Of a DNA stretch of 64,000 nucleotides, positions 54,950 through 63,167 are shown piece after piece. Both the position numbers and the translations under genes were made by a program. Positions within the stretch are counted from its first letter, which is position 1. Each line of letters opens with the position of its first letter. Origin of the DNA: Nocardioides sp. YIM 152315. Its GTDB lineage: Bacteria > Actinomycetota > Actinomycetes > Propionibacteriales > Nocardioidaceae. The stretch covers positions 332,557 to 396,556 of the forward strand of contig NZ_JARGER010000038.1 of the NCBI RefSeq assembly GCF_029210375.1, in the 5' to 3' direction. Below the pieces are notes generated by a model. It had not been told where the DNA came from. It was given only the letters and a program-made list of their open reading frames with translations, and ran no database searches.

Positions 54950-56176
54950 GTGGAAACTACTGCGCTCGCCCCTGGGTCCTCCGTCCGCCGGGGCGGCACC
55001 CTCGGTCTGGCCGCGCTCGCTCCGATCGCGTGGGGCTCCGGCTACTACGTGACCGAGACCTTCCTCCCCCCGGACCGCCCGCTGTTCGGCGCGACGGTCC
55101 GGGCGCTGCCGTTCGGGCTGCTCCTGCTGGCGTTCCGGCCGCGGCTCCCCTCCGGCGCGTGGTGGTGGCGCAGCCTGCTGCTCGGCACGCTCAACATCGG
55201 CGCCTTCTTCGCGCTGATCTTCGTCGCGGCCTACCGCCTGCCCGGCGGCACGGCCGCGACCCTGACCGCGACCGCGCCGCTGGTGGTGATGCTCGTCGCC
55301 TGGGGGCTGGTCGGGGAGCGCCCACGCGCCGCCTCGCTCCTCGGGGGCGCCGTGGGCGCGGTCGGGGTCGCGCTGCTGGTGCTGCGCGCCGACTTCGCCG
55401 TCGACCCGATCGGCGTCGCGGCCTCCTTCGGCGCCGTCGCCCTGTCGTCGGTGGGCTTCGTCCTGGTCAAGCGCTGGGAGCCCCCGGTCGACCTCCTGAC
55501 GTTCACCGCCTGGCAGCTCGTCGCGGGCGGCCTGGTGCTGCTGCCCGTCGCACTCCTCGTCGAAGGGACGCCGCCGGCCCTCGACCTCCCCGCCGTCGGC
55601 GGCTTCCTCTACCTCGGCCTGGCCGGCACGGTGATGGCCTATGTCGTGTGGTTCCGCGGCCTGCGCCTGCTGCCGGCGGCGGCCGTGTCCCTGGTCGGCC
55701 TGCTCAACCCGGTCGCCGGCACCGTGATCGGCGTCGCCCTCGCGGGCGAGGCGTTCGGCGGCGCCCAGGCGCTCGGCCTGCTGCTGGTGCTCACGGGCAT
55801 CCTGGCCGGACAGCCGGCCGTCGTCGACCGCCTGCGCCGGCGTACGCCGGTGTCAGCCGGAGACGGTGATCCGGACCTCGGCCGACTTGAGGTCGGAGTC
55901 GGAGTCGACGACGCGGAAGCGGTTCACGCCGGGCAGGCTGGCCTGCACCGGGATCTGGAACTGCTCGCCGGTCACCGAGCCCGTGGCCGGGAAGTCCACC
56001 CAGGAGCCGTTCTCGAAGCGCTGCACGGTGAGGATCGCGCCTTCACCGCGCGGGTAGACGCCGGTGAGCAGGAACTGCTCCATCGGCGACACCTCCGTCA
56101 CCGACGCCGCGAGGCTGATCTCCCGCTTCGGCTTCTCGCTCTTCGTCGGCTCGTCGGACGGGGTCTCGCTCGCTGA
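54950..56176 (+). CDS. EamA/DMT-family permease with an antisense C-terminal extension
   Basis: A 408-residue frame. Residues 1-305 are a complete DMT-type transporter with ten membrane helices in two EamA repeats (for example PIAWGSGYYVTETFLPP near residue 25 and a second repeat from about 165). The usual end is near residue 305 (RLRRRTPVSAGD). The frame then continues about 103 residues, rich in Arg, Gly and His, antisense to the gene at 55853-56434. This tail is unlikely to be functional and suggests that an original stop near 55860 was lost. Export of a metabolite or drug is the likely role. Confidence 0.85.
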   Translation: METTALAPGSSVRRGGTLGLAALAPIAWGSGYYVTETFLPPDRPLFGATVRALPFGLLLLAFRPRLPSGAWWWRSLLLGTLNIGAFFALIFVAAYRLPGGTAATLTATAPLVVMLVAWGLVGERPRAASLLGGAVGAVGVALLVLRADFAVDPIGVAASFGAVALSSVGFVLVKRWEPPVDLLTFTAWQLVAGGLVLLPVALLVEGTPPALDLPAVGGFLYLGLAGTVMAYVVWFRGLRLLPAAAVSLVGLLNPVAGTVIGVALAGEAFGGAQALGLLLVLTGILAGQPAVVDRLRRRTPVSAGDGDPDLGRLEVGVGVDDAEAVHAGQAGLHRDLELLAGHRARGREVHPGAVLEALHGEDRAFTARVDAGEQELLHRRHLRHRRREADLPLRLLALRRLVGRGLAR

Positions 56177-56434
56177 CGGCGACTCCCCGCCCGGCGCGAG
56201 CGTGATCTGCGGGTCGTTCTCGGCGGTCGTCTCCACCGGGGTCGGCAGATACATCGTCGCCTCGCCACCACCGGTCGAGTCCGAGGAGTCCTCGCCGATG
56301 CCGAGGACGCTGGTGCCGGCGATCACGACGACACCTAGCACGAGACCGACGACGAGGCCCACACCCACGAGCGCCACGAGTCCGGCGGCGATCGGGTGGC
56401 GCTCGTCGGGGCGCTCGGGTTGCTGCTCGGGCAT
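55853..56434 (-). CDS. single-helix membrane protein with extracellular Ser/Thr/Pro linker
   Basis: A 193-residue protein with a short cytoplasmic N-terminus (PEQQPERPDERHPI), one transmembrane helix at about residues 17-42 (LVALVGVGLVVGLVLGVVVIAG), a Ser/Thr/Glu-rich linker (about 50-110) and a small C-terminal beta domain (SPMEQFLLTGVYPRGEGAILTVQRFENG). No known family recognised; the C-terminal part may be an Ig-like domain. Its last 324 bases overlap the frame of the convergent EamA gene. Confidence 0.75.
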   Translation of the reverse strand: MPEQQPERPDERHPIAAGLVALVGVGLVVGLVLGVVVIAGTSVLGIGEDSSDSTGGGEATMYLPTPVETTAENDPQITLAPGGESPSASETPSDEPTKSEKPKREISLAASVTEVSPMEQFLLTGVYPRGEGAILTVQRFENGSWVDFPATGSVTGEQFQIPVQASLPGVNRFRVVDSDSDLKSAEVRITVSG

Positions 56435-56481
56435 GCCTCCCATTGTCCGGGACGTCGCAAGCCCGAGTCCGACGGGGATTC

Positions 56482-56937
56482 CTAGACTCCCCGCTTCCAG
56501 ACGATCTCCTCGTGCAGCTTGCGGCTCCGCCAGCCGTCCGGGGTGCGGACCAGGGAGTGATGGTAGAGCCCGCCGAACTCGACGACCCTGGTCTCGCCCC
56601 GGCCGCCCTCCCCGTCGGGTGCCGCGAGCGGCATCGGGTTGTGGAAGTACGCCGTCGCGAGCGCCTCGTCGCCGCCGACCCGGCCGCCGGGGAAGGTGAT
56701 CGCGACCTGCGCCAGCGAGTGCATCCGCTGCGGGAAGAACGCAGGCAGCACCTCCGCCAGCCACGCCTTCACGGCCGGGTAGGTGTCGGCGATGCCGCCG
56801 GACTCGGTGTAGTCGATCTCGGCGTAGGGGGTGAAGACCGTGTCGAGCAGGTCCCACTCGCCGGTGTCGATGCCGCGGGTGTAGCGGACGAGCACGTCCT
56901 CGATCTCGAGGCGGTCGCTGATCTGCTGGAGGTCCAC
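56482..56937 (-). CDS. SnoaL-like (NTF2 fold) protein
   Basis: A 151-residue NTF2-fold protein of the SnoaL group. The N-terminal helix RLEIEDVLVRYTRGIDTGEW, DTVFTPYAEIDYTESGG, and the C-terminal WRSRKLHEEIVWKRG match actinobacterial SnoaL_4 proteins found in steroid, polyketide and aromatic pathways, where they act as isomerases, cyclases or hydratases. It starts at a GTG and is divergent from the LLM oxidoreductase gene across a KstR-like palindrome, so the two are probably co-regulated. Confidence 0.88.
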   Translation of the reverse strand: MDLQQISDRLEIEDVLVRYTRGIDTGEWDLLDTVFTPYAEIDYTESGGIADTYPAVKAWLAEVLPAFFPQRMHSLAQVAITFPGGRVGGDEALATAYFHNPMPLAAPDGEGGRGETRVVEFGGLYHHSLVRTPDGWRSRKLHEEIVWKRGV

Positions 56938-56958
56938 GCTCGAACTCTGGCACAGAAT

Positions 56959-56976
56959 TGGAACACGTTCTAGTAT
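56959..56976. promoter_or_regulatory. KstR-like TetR operator and LLM gene promoter
   Basis: TGGAACACGTTCTA (56959-56972) fits the published KstR pattern TNNAACNNGTTNNA at all fixed positions. It overlaps TAGTAT (56971-56976), a likely -10 for the LLM gene. A TetR-type repressor would block RNA polymerase here. No TetR gene is in this window. Confidence 0.6.
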
Positions 56977-57007
56977 CTCGGGAAGGCTCGAGACCGGAAG
57001 GCAACCG

Positions 57008-57886
57008 ATGCGATTCAGCTACGCCGAGGCGATGACCCAGGCGACGTACTACGCGCCCCTGGCGCAGGCCGCCGAGGCCGCCGGCTACACCAGCATGACC
57101 GTCGCCGACAGCGTGATCTACCCGAAGGACTCCGACTCGACCTACCCCTACACCGACACCGGGGACCGCGAGTTCCTCGACGGCAAGGAGTTCATCGAGA
57201 CGATGGTGCTGTGCGCCCACCTCTTCGCGCACACGACCACGCTGCGGCTCACGCCGTTCGTGCTCAAGCTGCCGATCCGCCCGCCGGTGCTGGTCGCCAA
57301 GCAGGCGTCGTCACTGGCCTTCCTCTCCGGCAACCGCCTCGGCCTCGGCGTCGGCATCTCGCCGTGGCCCGAGGACTTCGCCGCCATGGGCGTCGACTGG
57401 GCGAGGCGCGGCAAGCGGATGGACGAGTGCATGGACATCCTGCGCGGGCTGACGACCGGCGACTACTTCGACTACCACGGCGACTTCTACGACGTGGACG
57501 CGCTGAAGCAGTGCCCCTACGCCACCGAGAAGGTCCCGCTGCTGGTCGGCGGGCACGCCGACGCCGCGCTCCGGCGCGCCGTACGCAAGGGCGACGGCTG
57601 GATGCACGCGGGCGGCGACGGCGAGGAGCTCGACCGGCTGCTCACCCGGCTCGCCGAGATCCGCGCGGAGGAGGGCGACACCCGTGACGACTTCGAGGTG
57701 CACGTGATCTCCTACGACGCCTACACCGTCGACGGCATCAAGCGACTCGAGGACAAGGGAGTCACCGACTGCATCGTCGGCTTCCGGATGCCCTACATCA
57801 CGGGCCCCGACACCGAGCCGCTCGAGACCAAGGTCAAGCACCTCGAGCAGTACGCCGAGCAGATCATCTCCAAGGTCAACCGATGA
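57008..57886 (+). CDS. LLM class F420-dependent oxidoreductase
   Basis: A 292-residue luciferase-like monooxygenase-fold protein. The N-terminal TIM-barrel segment AEAAGYTSMTVADSVIYP, FVLKLPIRPPVLVAKQASSL (about residue 85) and LGLGVGISPWPEDFAAMG (about 113) are family features, as is VPLLVGGHADAALRRAV near 178. Members use F420 or FMN to oxidise or reduce organic substrates. Shine-Dalgarno GGAAGG, 7 bases before the ATG. It is the first gene of a four-gene operon with DUF1214, SDR and sulfotransferase-like genes. Confidence 0.91.
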   Translation: MRFSYAEAMTQATYYAPLAQAAEAAGYTSMTVADSVIYPKDSDSTYPYTDTGDREFLDGKEFIETMVLCAHLFAHTTTLRLTPFVLKLPIRPPVLVAKQASSLAFLSGNRLGLGVGISPWPEDFAAMGVDWARRGKRMDECMDILRGLTTGDYFDYHGDFYDVDALKQCPYATEKVPLLVGGHADAALRRAVRKGDGWMHAGGDGEELDRLLTRLAEIRAEEGDTRDDFEVHVISYDAYTVDGIKRLEDKGVTDCIVGFRMPYITGPDTEPLETKVKHLEQYAEQIISKVNR

Positions 57887-57947
57887 GACCGGCCACGCGA
57901 CAGGGCCGAGTCGGCGTACGGACCTTGACACCGAGGGGTTTGGAGCA

Positions 57948-59105
57948 ATGAGCAGCGCAAGCCTCGGACTGACCCAGGTCCTCCAGGACGCGATCGCGGA
58001 GGCCGAGGAGCTCGTCGCCAACGCGCCGTTCATCAGGACCGAGCAGGACCGGCTGGAGGGCTACGACTACCTCGCCGGGCGCATCCGGATGGCCCTGCAG
58101 ATGGCCTTCGACCACGACCTCGACCGGCCCCTCTTCATCAACCCCACCCACCAGTTCTCCCGGCAGGGCCTGGACAACCCCGACGCGATCTACTTCAACG
58201 CCTACCTCAAGGAGGGCGCCGAGTACGTCGTCCGCGGTCGACGCGGCACGTCGGCGGACCTGTCCTTCCAGGTGATGGGCGGCAGCTACTCGGCCGACTC
58301 GGCGGCGAGCTCGATGCTGGCCTTCGACGACCGCGAGCTCGACCTCGCGCCCGACGGGACCTTCGAGTTCCGCTACGTCGCCGAGCCCGGCGCGAAGACC
58401 ATGATCGTGCGCGAGGTCTTCAACGACTGGGACACCGAGGAGCGCGGGACGCTCACCATCGAGCGCGTCGACACCCTCGGCCGGCCCGCGGAGGCGCTGC
58501 GCCGGGAGCGGCTGGCCCAGCGCTACGAGGTGGCCGCGAAGAGCCTGGTCGGGTCGATCCGGACGTGGTTCGCGTTCCCGCACTTCTTCCAGTACAAGGA
58601 GCCGCCCAACATCCCGAGCGCGCCGCGGTCGACGCCCGGCGGACTGTCGTCGCAGCGGTCGTCGATCGGTCACTACTCGCTCGCGGAGGACGAGGCGCTC
58701 GTCATCACGGTCCCCGAGTGCACCGACTGCTCCTACCAGGCAATCCAGATCGGCTCGGACTGGTACGCCTCGACCGACTACGAGACCCACCAGACCTCGC
58801 TCACCAAGGCGCAGGCGCGCGTCGACCCGGACGGGCGGATGCGGTTCGTGATCTCGGAGACGCCGCCGGGCGGCACCCCGATCGCCAACTGGCTCGAGAC
58901 CACCGGCCACCGCACCGGTGCGCTCATGCTGCGCTGGCAGCGCCTCGAGCGCGACCTCGGCCCCGAGGACGGTCCGGACGCCGAGGTGATGCCGCTCGCC
59001 GACGTACCGTCTCGGGTCCCGCACTTCACGCCCCTCACCACCGAGGAGTACGCCGCGCGGATCACCGCCCGGCAGCGCTCCGTTGCCCGAAGGATGCTGA
59101 GCTGA
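57948..59105 (+). CDS. DUF1214-like protein
   Basis: A 385-residue protein without signal peptide. Its C-terminal half (ALVITVPECTDCSYQAIQIG and SDWYASTDYETHQTSLTKAQ) is the DUF1214-type beta domain; the N-terminal half (residues 1-130) is helical, then beta-rich. Related proteins occur in steroid and terpene catabolic clusters in actinobacteria; the chemistry is not known to me. It begins 61 bases after the LLM gene and its TGA overlaps the SDR ATG by one base. Confidence 0.78.
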   Translation: MSSASLGLTQVLQDAIAEAEELVANAPFIRTEQDRLEGYDYLAGRIRMALQMAFDHDLDRPLFINPTHQFSRQGLDNPDAIYFNAYLKEGAEYVVRGRRGTSADLSFQVMGGSYSADSAASSMLAFDDRELDLAPDGTFEFRYVAEPGAKTMIVREVFNDWDTEERGTLTIERVDTLGRPAEALRRERLAQRYEVAAKSLVGSIRTWFAFPHFFQYKEPPNIPSAPRSTPGGLSSQRSSIGHYSLAEDEALVITVPECTDCSYQAIQIGSDWYASTDYETHQTSLTKAQARVDPDGRMRFVISETPPGGTPIANWLETTGHRTGALMLRWQRLERDLGPEDGPDAEVMPLADVPSRVPHFTPLTTEEYAARITARQRSVARRMLS

Positions 59106-59944
59106 TGACCGACCTCGGCTACGCCCAGGCCCACGACACGTCCATCGAGGACCGGTACCAGCCGGTCCCGCTGCTCCAGGACAAGGTGATCGTCCTGTCC
59201 GGCGTCGGGCCCGGCCTCGGCCGGGCGCTCGGCGAGGAGGCGGCCCGGCTGGGCGCCGACCTCGTGCTCGCCAGCCGCACCGAGTCGCGCCTGGAGAAGA
59301 TGGCGGCCGTCGTGGAGTCCCACGGCCGGCGCGCGGTCGTCGTGCCCACGGACATCACCGACGAGACGTCGCGTGCGGCGCTGGTCGAGAGGTCCCTGGA
59401 GGCGTTCGGGCGGGTCGACTGCCTGCTCAACAATGCGTTCGCGATCCCGCCGATGGACCCGATCACCCAGATTGCGCCCGAGGATCTCGCGCGGGCCAAC
59501 GAGACCAACGTCTTCGCGCCGCTGCGGCTCTCGGCGCTCTTCGCCGACGCGCTCTCGGCGTCGAAGGGCTCGATCATCATGCTCAACTCCTGCGTGTCCT
59601 TCTCCTCGCAGCCCGAGTACGCCGGCTACAAGCTGTCCAAGGGCGCCCTCGAGCACCTCGCCTCCTCGCTCGCCACCGAGCTCGGGCCACGCGGGATCCG
59701 CGTCAACAGCGTCGCGCCGTCGTACATCTACGAGGACGTCAACCGCGGCTACTTCGACTTCCTGGCGGCGGTCGAGGGCACGACGCACGAGGAGGTGTAC
59801 GCCGCGAAGGCCGCGCCCACCGACCTGAAGCGGCTGGCCTCGGCCCAGGAGGTCGCCCGGGCCACGCTCTTCCTCGCCAGCGACCTGGCCTCCGCCGTCA
59901 CCGGCCAGATGCTCACCGTCGACTGCGGCGAGTTCCACGACTGA
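59105..59944 (+). CDS. SDR family oxidoreductase
   Basis: A 279-residue classical short-chain dehydrogenase. The cofactor loop reads SGVGPGLGRALG (about residue 35) in place of TGxxxGxG, NNAF replaces NNAG (about 110), and the active-site Ser (LNSCVSFSSQPE) and YAGYKLSK Tyr-Lys pair (about 175) are present. The C-terminus (AVTGQMLTVDCGEFHD) is typical. It should oxidise or reduce a hydroxyl/keto group of the cluster's substrate. The start overlaps the previous stop (TGATG). Confidence 0.92.
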   Translation: MTDLGYAQAHDTSIEDRYQPVPLLQDKVIVLSGVGPGLGRALGEEAARLGADLVLASRTESRLEKMAAVVESHGRRAVVVPTDITDETSRAALVERSLEAFGRVDCLLNNAFAIPPMDPITQIAPEDLARANETNVFAPLRLSALFADALSASKGSIIMLNSCVSFSSQPEYAGYKLSKGALEHLASSLATELGPRGIRVNSVAPSYIYEDVNRGYFDFLAAVEGTTHEEVYAAKAAPTDLKRLASAQEVARATLFLASDLASAVTGQMLTVDCGEFHD

Positions 59945-59960
59945 TGACCGGGTGAGATCG

Positions 59961-61121
59961 ATGAGCGACAACATCATGACCCGGGAGCGCCCGGACGTCG
60001 GCAGCTACGAGGACATCGTGGCGGCCGCGGTCCGCACGACCGGCATGGACGACTTCGGGGACGGCGCCCACGAGGAGGGCCTCCGGGTCCTGGTCGACGA
60101 CCTCGCCTCCGCCGAGGCCGGGCTGACCCCGCGCGGCAACTACTTCCAGCGGTCGGAGGTCAAGAGCGCGCTGGTCGGCGTGCTGCTGACGCAGGCGCAG
60201 TTCGCGGCGCACCCCGAGCACCGCGACGTGCGCGTCGAGCGGCCGGTCTTCCTGACGGGCCTGCCCCGCACCGGCACGACCGCGCTGCACCGGCTCCTGC
60301 ACGCCGACCCGATGGCGCAGGGGCTCGAGATGTGGCTGACGCAGTACCCCCAGCCCCGGCCCGCGCGCGAGACCTGGGAGTCCGACCCGATCTTCGCCGC
60401 CATGCAGCAGGGCTTCTCGGCGCACCACGTCGAATCCCCCGACTTCATGGGGATCCACTACATGGACGCCACGACTGTCGAGGAGTGCTGGCGGCTGCTG
60501 CGGCAGACCGGCAAGTCCAACTCCTACGAGTCGCTGGCCCACGTCCCCCGCTACACCGCCTGGCTGCAGGACCAGGACTGGACCGACGCCTACGCGCGGC
60601 ACAGGCAGAACCTCCAGCTGGTCGGGCTCAACGACCCCGAGAAGCGCTGGGTGTTGAAGAACCCCTCGCACATGACCGCGCTCGACGCCCTGATGGCCGT
60701 CTATCCCGACGCGCTCGTCGTCTACACGCACCGCGACCCGGTCACCTGCCTCGCCTCGTCCTGCTCGCTCTCGGCCGAGACGACTGCGGGGCACAGCACG
60801 ACGTACGTCGGGCGCACGATCGGCGAGACCCAGCTCGACCTGTGGTCGCGGGCCTATCACGCGTTCCACGACGCCAGGCCGCGCTATGACCAGTCGCAGT
60901 TCGTCGACGTTGCCTTCTCCGACCTGCGCGCCGACCCGATCGGGGTAGCGCGCGGCGTCTACGAGTCGTTCGGCCTCGAGTGGACCCCGGAGGTGGAGGC
61001 GGCGGTCGGCGAGATCGACCGGGAGGCTCGGCGGGGCAAGGCCGCGCCGTCCCACGCCTACCGGCTCGAGGACTACGGGCTGACCGAGACCGAGGTCCGC
61101 GCGGCGTTCGATCGAGGTTGA
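59961..61121 (+). CDS. sulfotransferase family protein
   Basis: A 386-residue protein of the actinobacterial sulfotransferase_3 type. The 5'-phosphosulfate loop RPVFLTGLPRTGTTALHRLL is at about residues 93-112, and the 3'-phosphate motif VYTHRDPVTCLASSCSL at about 255. WVLKNPSHMTALDALMAVYP lies between. Many such proteins in mycolata and Nocardioides sit in steroid or lipid clusters without proven sulfonation. An ATG at 59961 is the start used; a GTG at 59952 is possible. Its 3' end overlaps the convergent AraC gene by 49 bases. Confidence 0.9.
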   Translation: MSDNIMTRERPDVGSYEDIVAAAVRTTGMDDFGDGAHEEGLRVLVDDLASAEAGLTPRGNYFQRSEVKSALVGVLLTQAQFAAHPEHRDVRVERPVFLTGLPRTGTTALHRLLHADPMAQGLEMWLTQYPQPRPARETWESDPIFAAMQQGFSAHHVESPDFMGIHYMDATTVEECWRLLRQTGKSNSYESLAHVPRYTAWLQDQDWTDAYARHRQNLQLVGLNDPEKRWVLKNPSHMTALDALMAVYPDALVVYTHRDPVTCLASSCSLSAETTAGHSTTYVGRTIGETQLDLWSRAYHAFHDARPRYDQSQFVDVAFSDLRADPIGVARGVYESFGLEWTPEVEAAVGEIDREARRGKAAPSHAYRLEDYGLTETEVRAAFDRG

Positions 61122-62071
61122 GCCGGGCGCTCCGGTGCCGTCGCCACCAGACGGTGCTCCCGCGGGCTCACGCCGTACTCCCGCTTGAAGGCGGTGCTGA
61201 GCGCGAACGGCGTGGAGTAGCCGACCTGACGGGCGACGCTGGCGACGGTGACCGACGGGTCGCGCAGCAGGTCGGCGGCCAGGGCTAGGCGCCAGCCGGT
61301 GAGGAACGTCATCGGCGGCTCGCCGACGACCTCGGTGAACCGGCGGGCGAACGCCGCCCGCGAGACACCGCCCGCGGCCGCCAGGGAGGCGACGGTCCAC
61401 GGGTGATCGGGGTGGTGCTGGAGCAGGCGCAGGGCGGGGCCGACGACGGGATCGGACTGCCCGACGTACCAGGCGGGCGGCGAGGCCTCGGGGCGGGAGA
61501 ACCACGCCCGCAGCACCGCGATCAGCAGCAGGTCGAGCAGCCGGTCGAGCACGGCGTCCTGGCCGGGCGCGTCCTTGACGATCTCGTCGGCCAGCAGCGG
61601 CACGAGCGGCGAGCCGAGCTCCTCCTCGGTCAGCACGACGAAGCGGGGCAGCGCGCGCAGCAGCCGCCGGCTCACCTCGCCCTCGAGCGCGTAGGCGCCG
61701 GTCAGCATCACGGTCGAGCCGGTGGCGCTGTTGCCCCAGCTGCGCACGCCCTGGTGCATCTCCTCCGCGAGGGGGCGACCGTCGGGCGTCGTGCAGTGCT
61801 GGCCGGGGTGGATGATCGCCTCGACGGGCGTGCCCGGTGAGTCGGCGATCGTCCAGTGGTCGGTGCCGACGGTGACGACCACGTCGCCCGGACCCAGCCG
61901 GAAGGGCGGGCCGGCGTCGGGCACCGCCCACACCTCCCCGTCGACGACCGCCGTCACGGCGAGCGGCGACTCGTCCTCGAGCCGCACCGACCACGGCGGC
62001 TCCATCAGGCACCGCAGCAGGAACGCGCCGCGCGCACGTGGGCCGTCGAGCAGGGCCGCCAGTCCATCCAT
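61073..62071 (-). CDS. AraC family regulator with N-terminal cupin domain
   Basis: A 332-residue regulator. Residues 1-180 form a cupin-like ligand domain (FLLRCLMEPPWSVRLEDESP, FRLGPGDVVVTVG), and two HTH motifs of the AraC type lie at about 225-320 (PWTVASLAAAGGVSRAAFAR, DPSVTVASVARQVGYSTPFALSTAFKREYGVSP). This is the AraC cupin_6 type, commonly adjacent to a small membrane DUF1772 or NAD(P)-binding gene that it controls. TATGCT (62078-62083) is 6 bases before the ATG. It is divergent from the DUF1772 gene. Confidence 0.93.
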   Translation of the reverse strand: MDGLAALLDGPRARGAFLLRCLMEPPWSVRLEDESPLAVTAVVDGEVWAVPDAGPPFRLGPGDVVVTVGTDHWTIADSPGTPVEAIIHPGQHCTTPDGRPLAEEMHQGVRSWGNSATGSTVMLTGAYALEGEVSRRLLRALPRFVVLTEEELGSPLVPLLADEIVKDAPGQDAVLDRLLDLLLIAVLRAWFSRPEASPPAWYVGQSDPVVGPALRLLQHHPDHPWTVASLAAAGGVSRAAFARRFTEVVGEPPMTFLTGWRLALAADLLRDPSVTVASVARQVGYSTPFALSTAFKREYGVSPREHRLVATAPERPAQPRSNAARTSVSVSP

Positions 62072-62077
62072 GAGCGG

Positions 62078-62083
62078 AGCATA
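62078..62083 (-). promoter_or_regulatory. -10 element of the AraC gene
   Basis: TATGCT on the minus strand, 6 bases before the ATG at 62071. Confidence 0.5.
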
Positions 62084-62157
62084 GAACTGGACGATCGCGT
62101 ATGGAAGAGCGCCGTACGACGATGGATCGTCTCGCTCTTCTGCGGTGTGCTGAGGTC

Positions 62158-62613
62158 ATGACCGAACTCCTGGACCAGCTCCGCAACCCGATCCTGCTCG
62201 CGGCGACGCTCGCCACCGGCCTCCAGGCCGGCACCTACTACACGTGGGCGAGCGGGGTGATGCCAGGACTCGCGAAGGTCGACGACCGCGCGTTCGTCGC
62301 GTCGATGAACCACATCAACGTCGCGATCGTGAACCCCGTCTTCATGCTCACCTTCCTCGGCGCACCCGCCCTCGCGGCGGTGGCGGTCGCGGCGAGCCCG
62401 TCCGGCGCCCGGGGCTGGGCGATCGCCGGGCTGGCGCTCGCCCTCGGCACCGTCGCGATCACGGCCGTCGGCAACATCCCGCTGAACGACGCGCTGGCGG
62501 ACGGCGGCTCGCGGGCCGACTTCGAGACCGCGTGGGTGCGGTGGAACGTCGCGCGCGCGGTCACCTCGACCGCGTCGCTGGCCTGCCTCGCCTGGGCCTC
62601 GCTACGTGCCTAG
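62158..62613 (+). CDS. DUF1772 family membrane protein
   Basis: A 151-residue protein with four transmembrane helices (about 8-28, 50-72, 80-102, 128-148). The family segment GTYYTWASGVMPGLAKVDDRAF, the HINVAIVNPVF helix and NIPLNDALA are typical DUF1772. Function unknown, perhaps a small transporter or sensor-linked membrane protein. It is divergent from AraC, the usual regulator of such genes. The ATG at 62158 follows weak Shine-Dalgarno sequence; an open frame extends upstream to 62101. Its end overlaps the RsrR gene by 12 bases. Confidence 0.88.
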   Translation: MTELLDQLRNPILLAATLATGLQAGTYYTWASGVMPGLAKVDDRAFVASMNHINVAIVNPVFMLTFLGAPALAAVAVAASPSGARGWAIAGLALALGTVAITAVGNIPLNDALADGGSRADFETAWVRWNVARAVTSTASLACLAWASLRA

Positions 62614-63075
62614 CCACTCGCGCAGGTGGACGAACGTGTCCGGCCCGGCGTCCTCGAGGACGCCCTCGCCCAGGTCGGCGATCGTGACGGCCCCGAGCGA
62701 ATCGCGCCAGGCCCGCTCGGCGGCGTGCATCGCGCGCGCCACCCCGCAGGCACGGCGACAGGCGGCGGGCGAGGCGGGGAGCGGCCCGTTCTGCCGGATC
62801 TCCGTGCACCGGAACGCCGGCTCGCGCCCCTCGATCGCGAGGACGACGTCGAGCACGCTGATCTCCCCGGCGGGTCGAGTGAGCACGTACCCGCCGATCC
62901 GCCCCTCCGTCGACGTGACGAGCCCGGCACGCGAGAGGTGCTGCAGGTGCTTCGCGAGGTACGTGCGCGAGATGCCGTGGAACTCGGCGAGCCGCTGCGC
63001 GGGCACCGGGCCGTCGGCCTGGCTGAGGACCACGCAGCAGTGGACGGCCCACTCGACACCGCCGGACATCTTCAC
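62602..63075 (-). CDS. Rrf2 family redox-sensing regulator (RsrR-like)
   Basis: A 157-residue Rrf2 protein. With the GTG at 63075 as start, the N-terminus carries Glu8 and His12 (GGVEWAVHCC), and the loop has Cys90, Cys106 and Cys110 (FRCTEI and AACRRACGVA). RsrR of Streptomyces venezuelae binds [2Fe-2S] with Glu8, His12 and two Cys, and it is divergent from an NmrA-like gene, exactly as here. HTH region: RLAEFHGISRTYLAKHLQHL (about 30-48). TAGGAT (63083-63088) is 7 bases before the GTG, supporting the start. ATG 63069 is an alternative that would shift the numbering. Confidence 0.92.
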   Translation of the reverse strand: MKMSGGVEWAVHCCVVLSQADGPVPAQRLAEFHGISRTYLAKHLQHLSRAGLVTSTEGRIGGYVLTRPAGEISVLDVVLAIEGREPAFRCTEIRQNGPLPASPAACRRACGVARAMHAAERAWRDSLGAVTIADLGEGVLEDAGPDTFVHLREWLGT

Positions 63076-63082
63076 GCCGGCC

Positions 63083-63088
63083 ATCCTA
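63083..63088 (-). promoter_or_regulatory. -10 element of the RsrR-like gene
   Basis: TAGGAT on the minus strand, 7 bases before the GTG at 63075. Confidence 0.5.
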
Positions 63089-63108
63089 CGCGAATACATG
63101 GATGACAA

Positions 63109-63154
63109 CTATCCGCGTTCGTGGTCTAATCGCGGATAACACCTATCCGCGTTC
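63109..63154. promoter_or_regulatory. candidate RsrR operator with an extra half-site
   Basis: An 11-3-11 inverted repeat at 63129-63153 has 9 of 11 matched positions per half; the core CGCGGATA/TATCCGCG is exact. A third half-site, CTATCCGCGTTC, at 63109-63120 repeats the right half directly. RsrR recognises 11-3-11 inverted repeats, so this is a probable operator for both divergent genes. Confidence 0.75.
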
Positions 63155-63167
63155 AGGAGGAGACACC

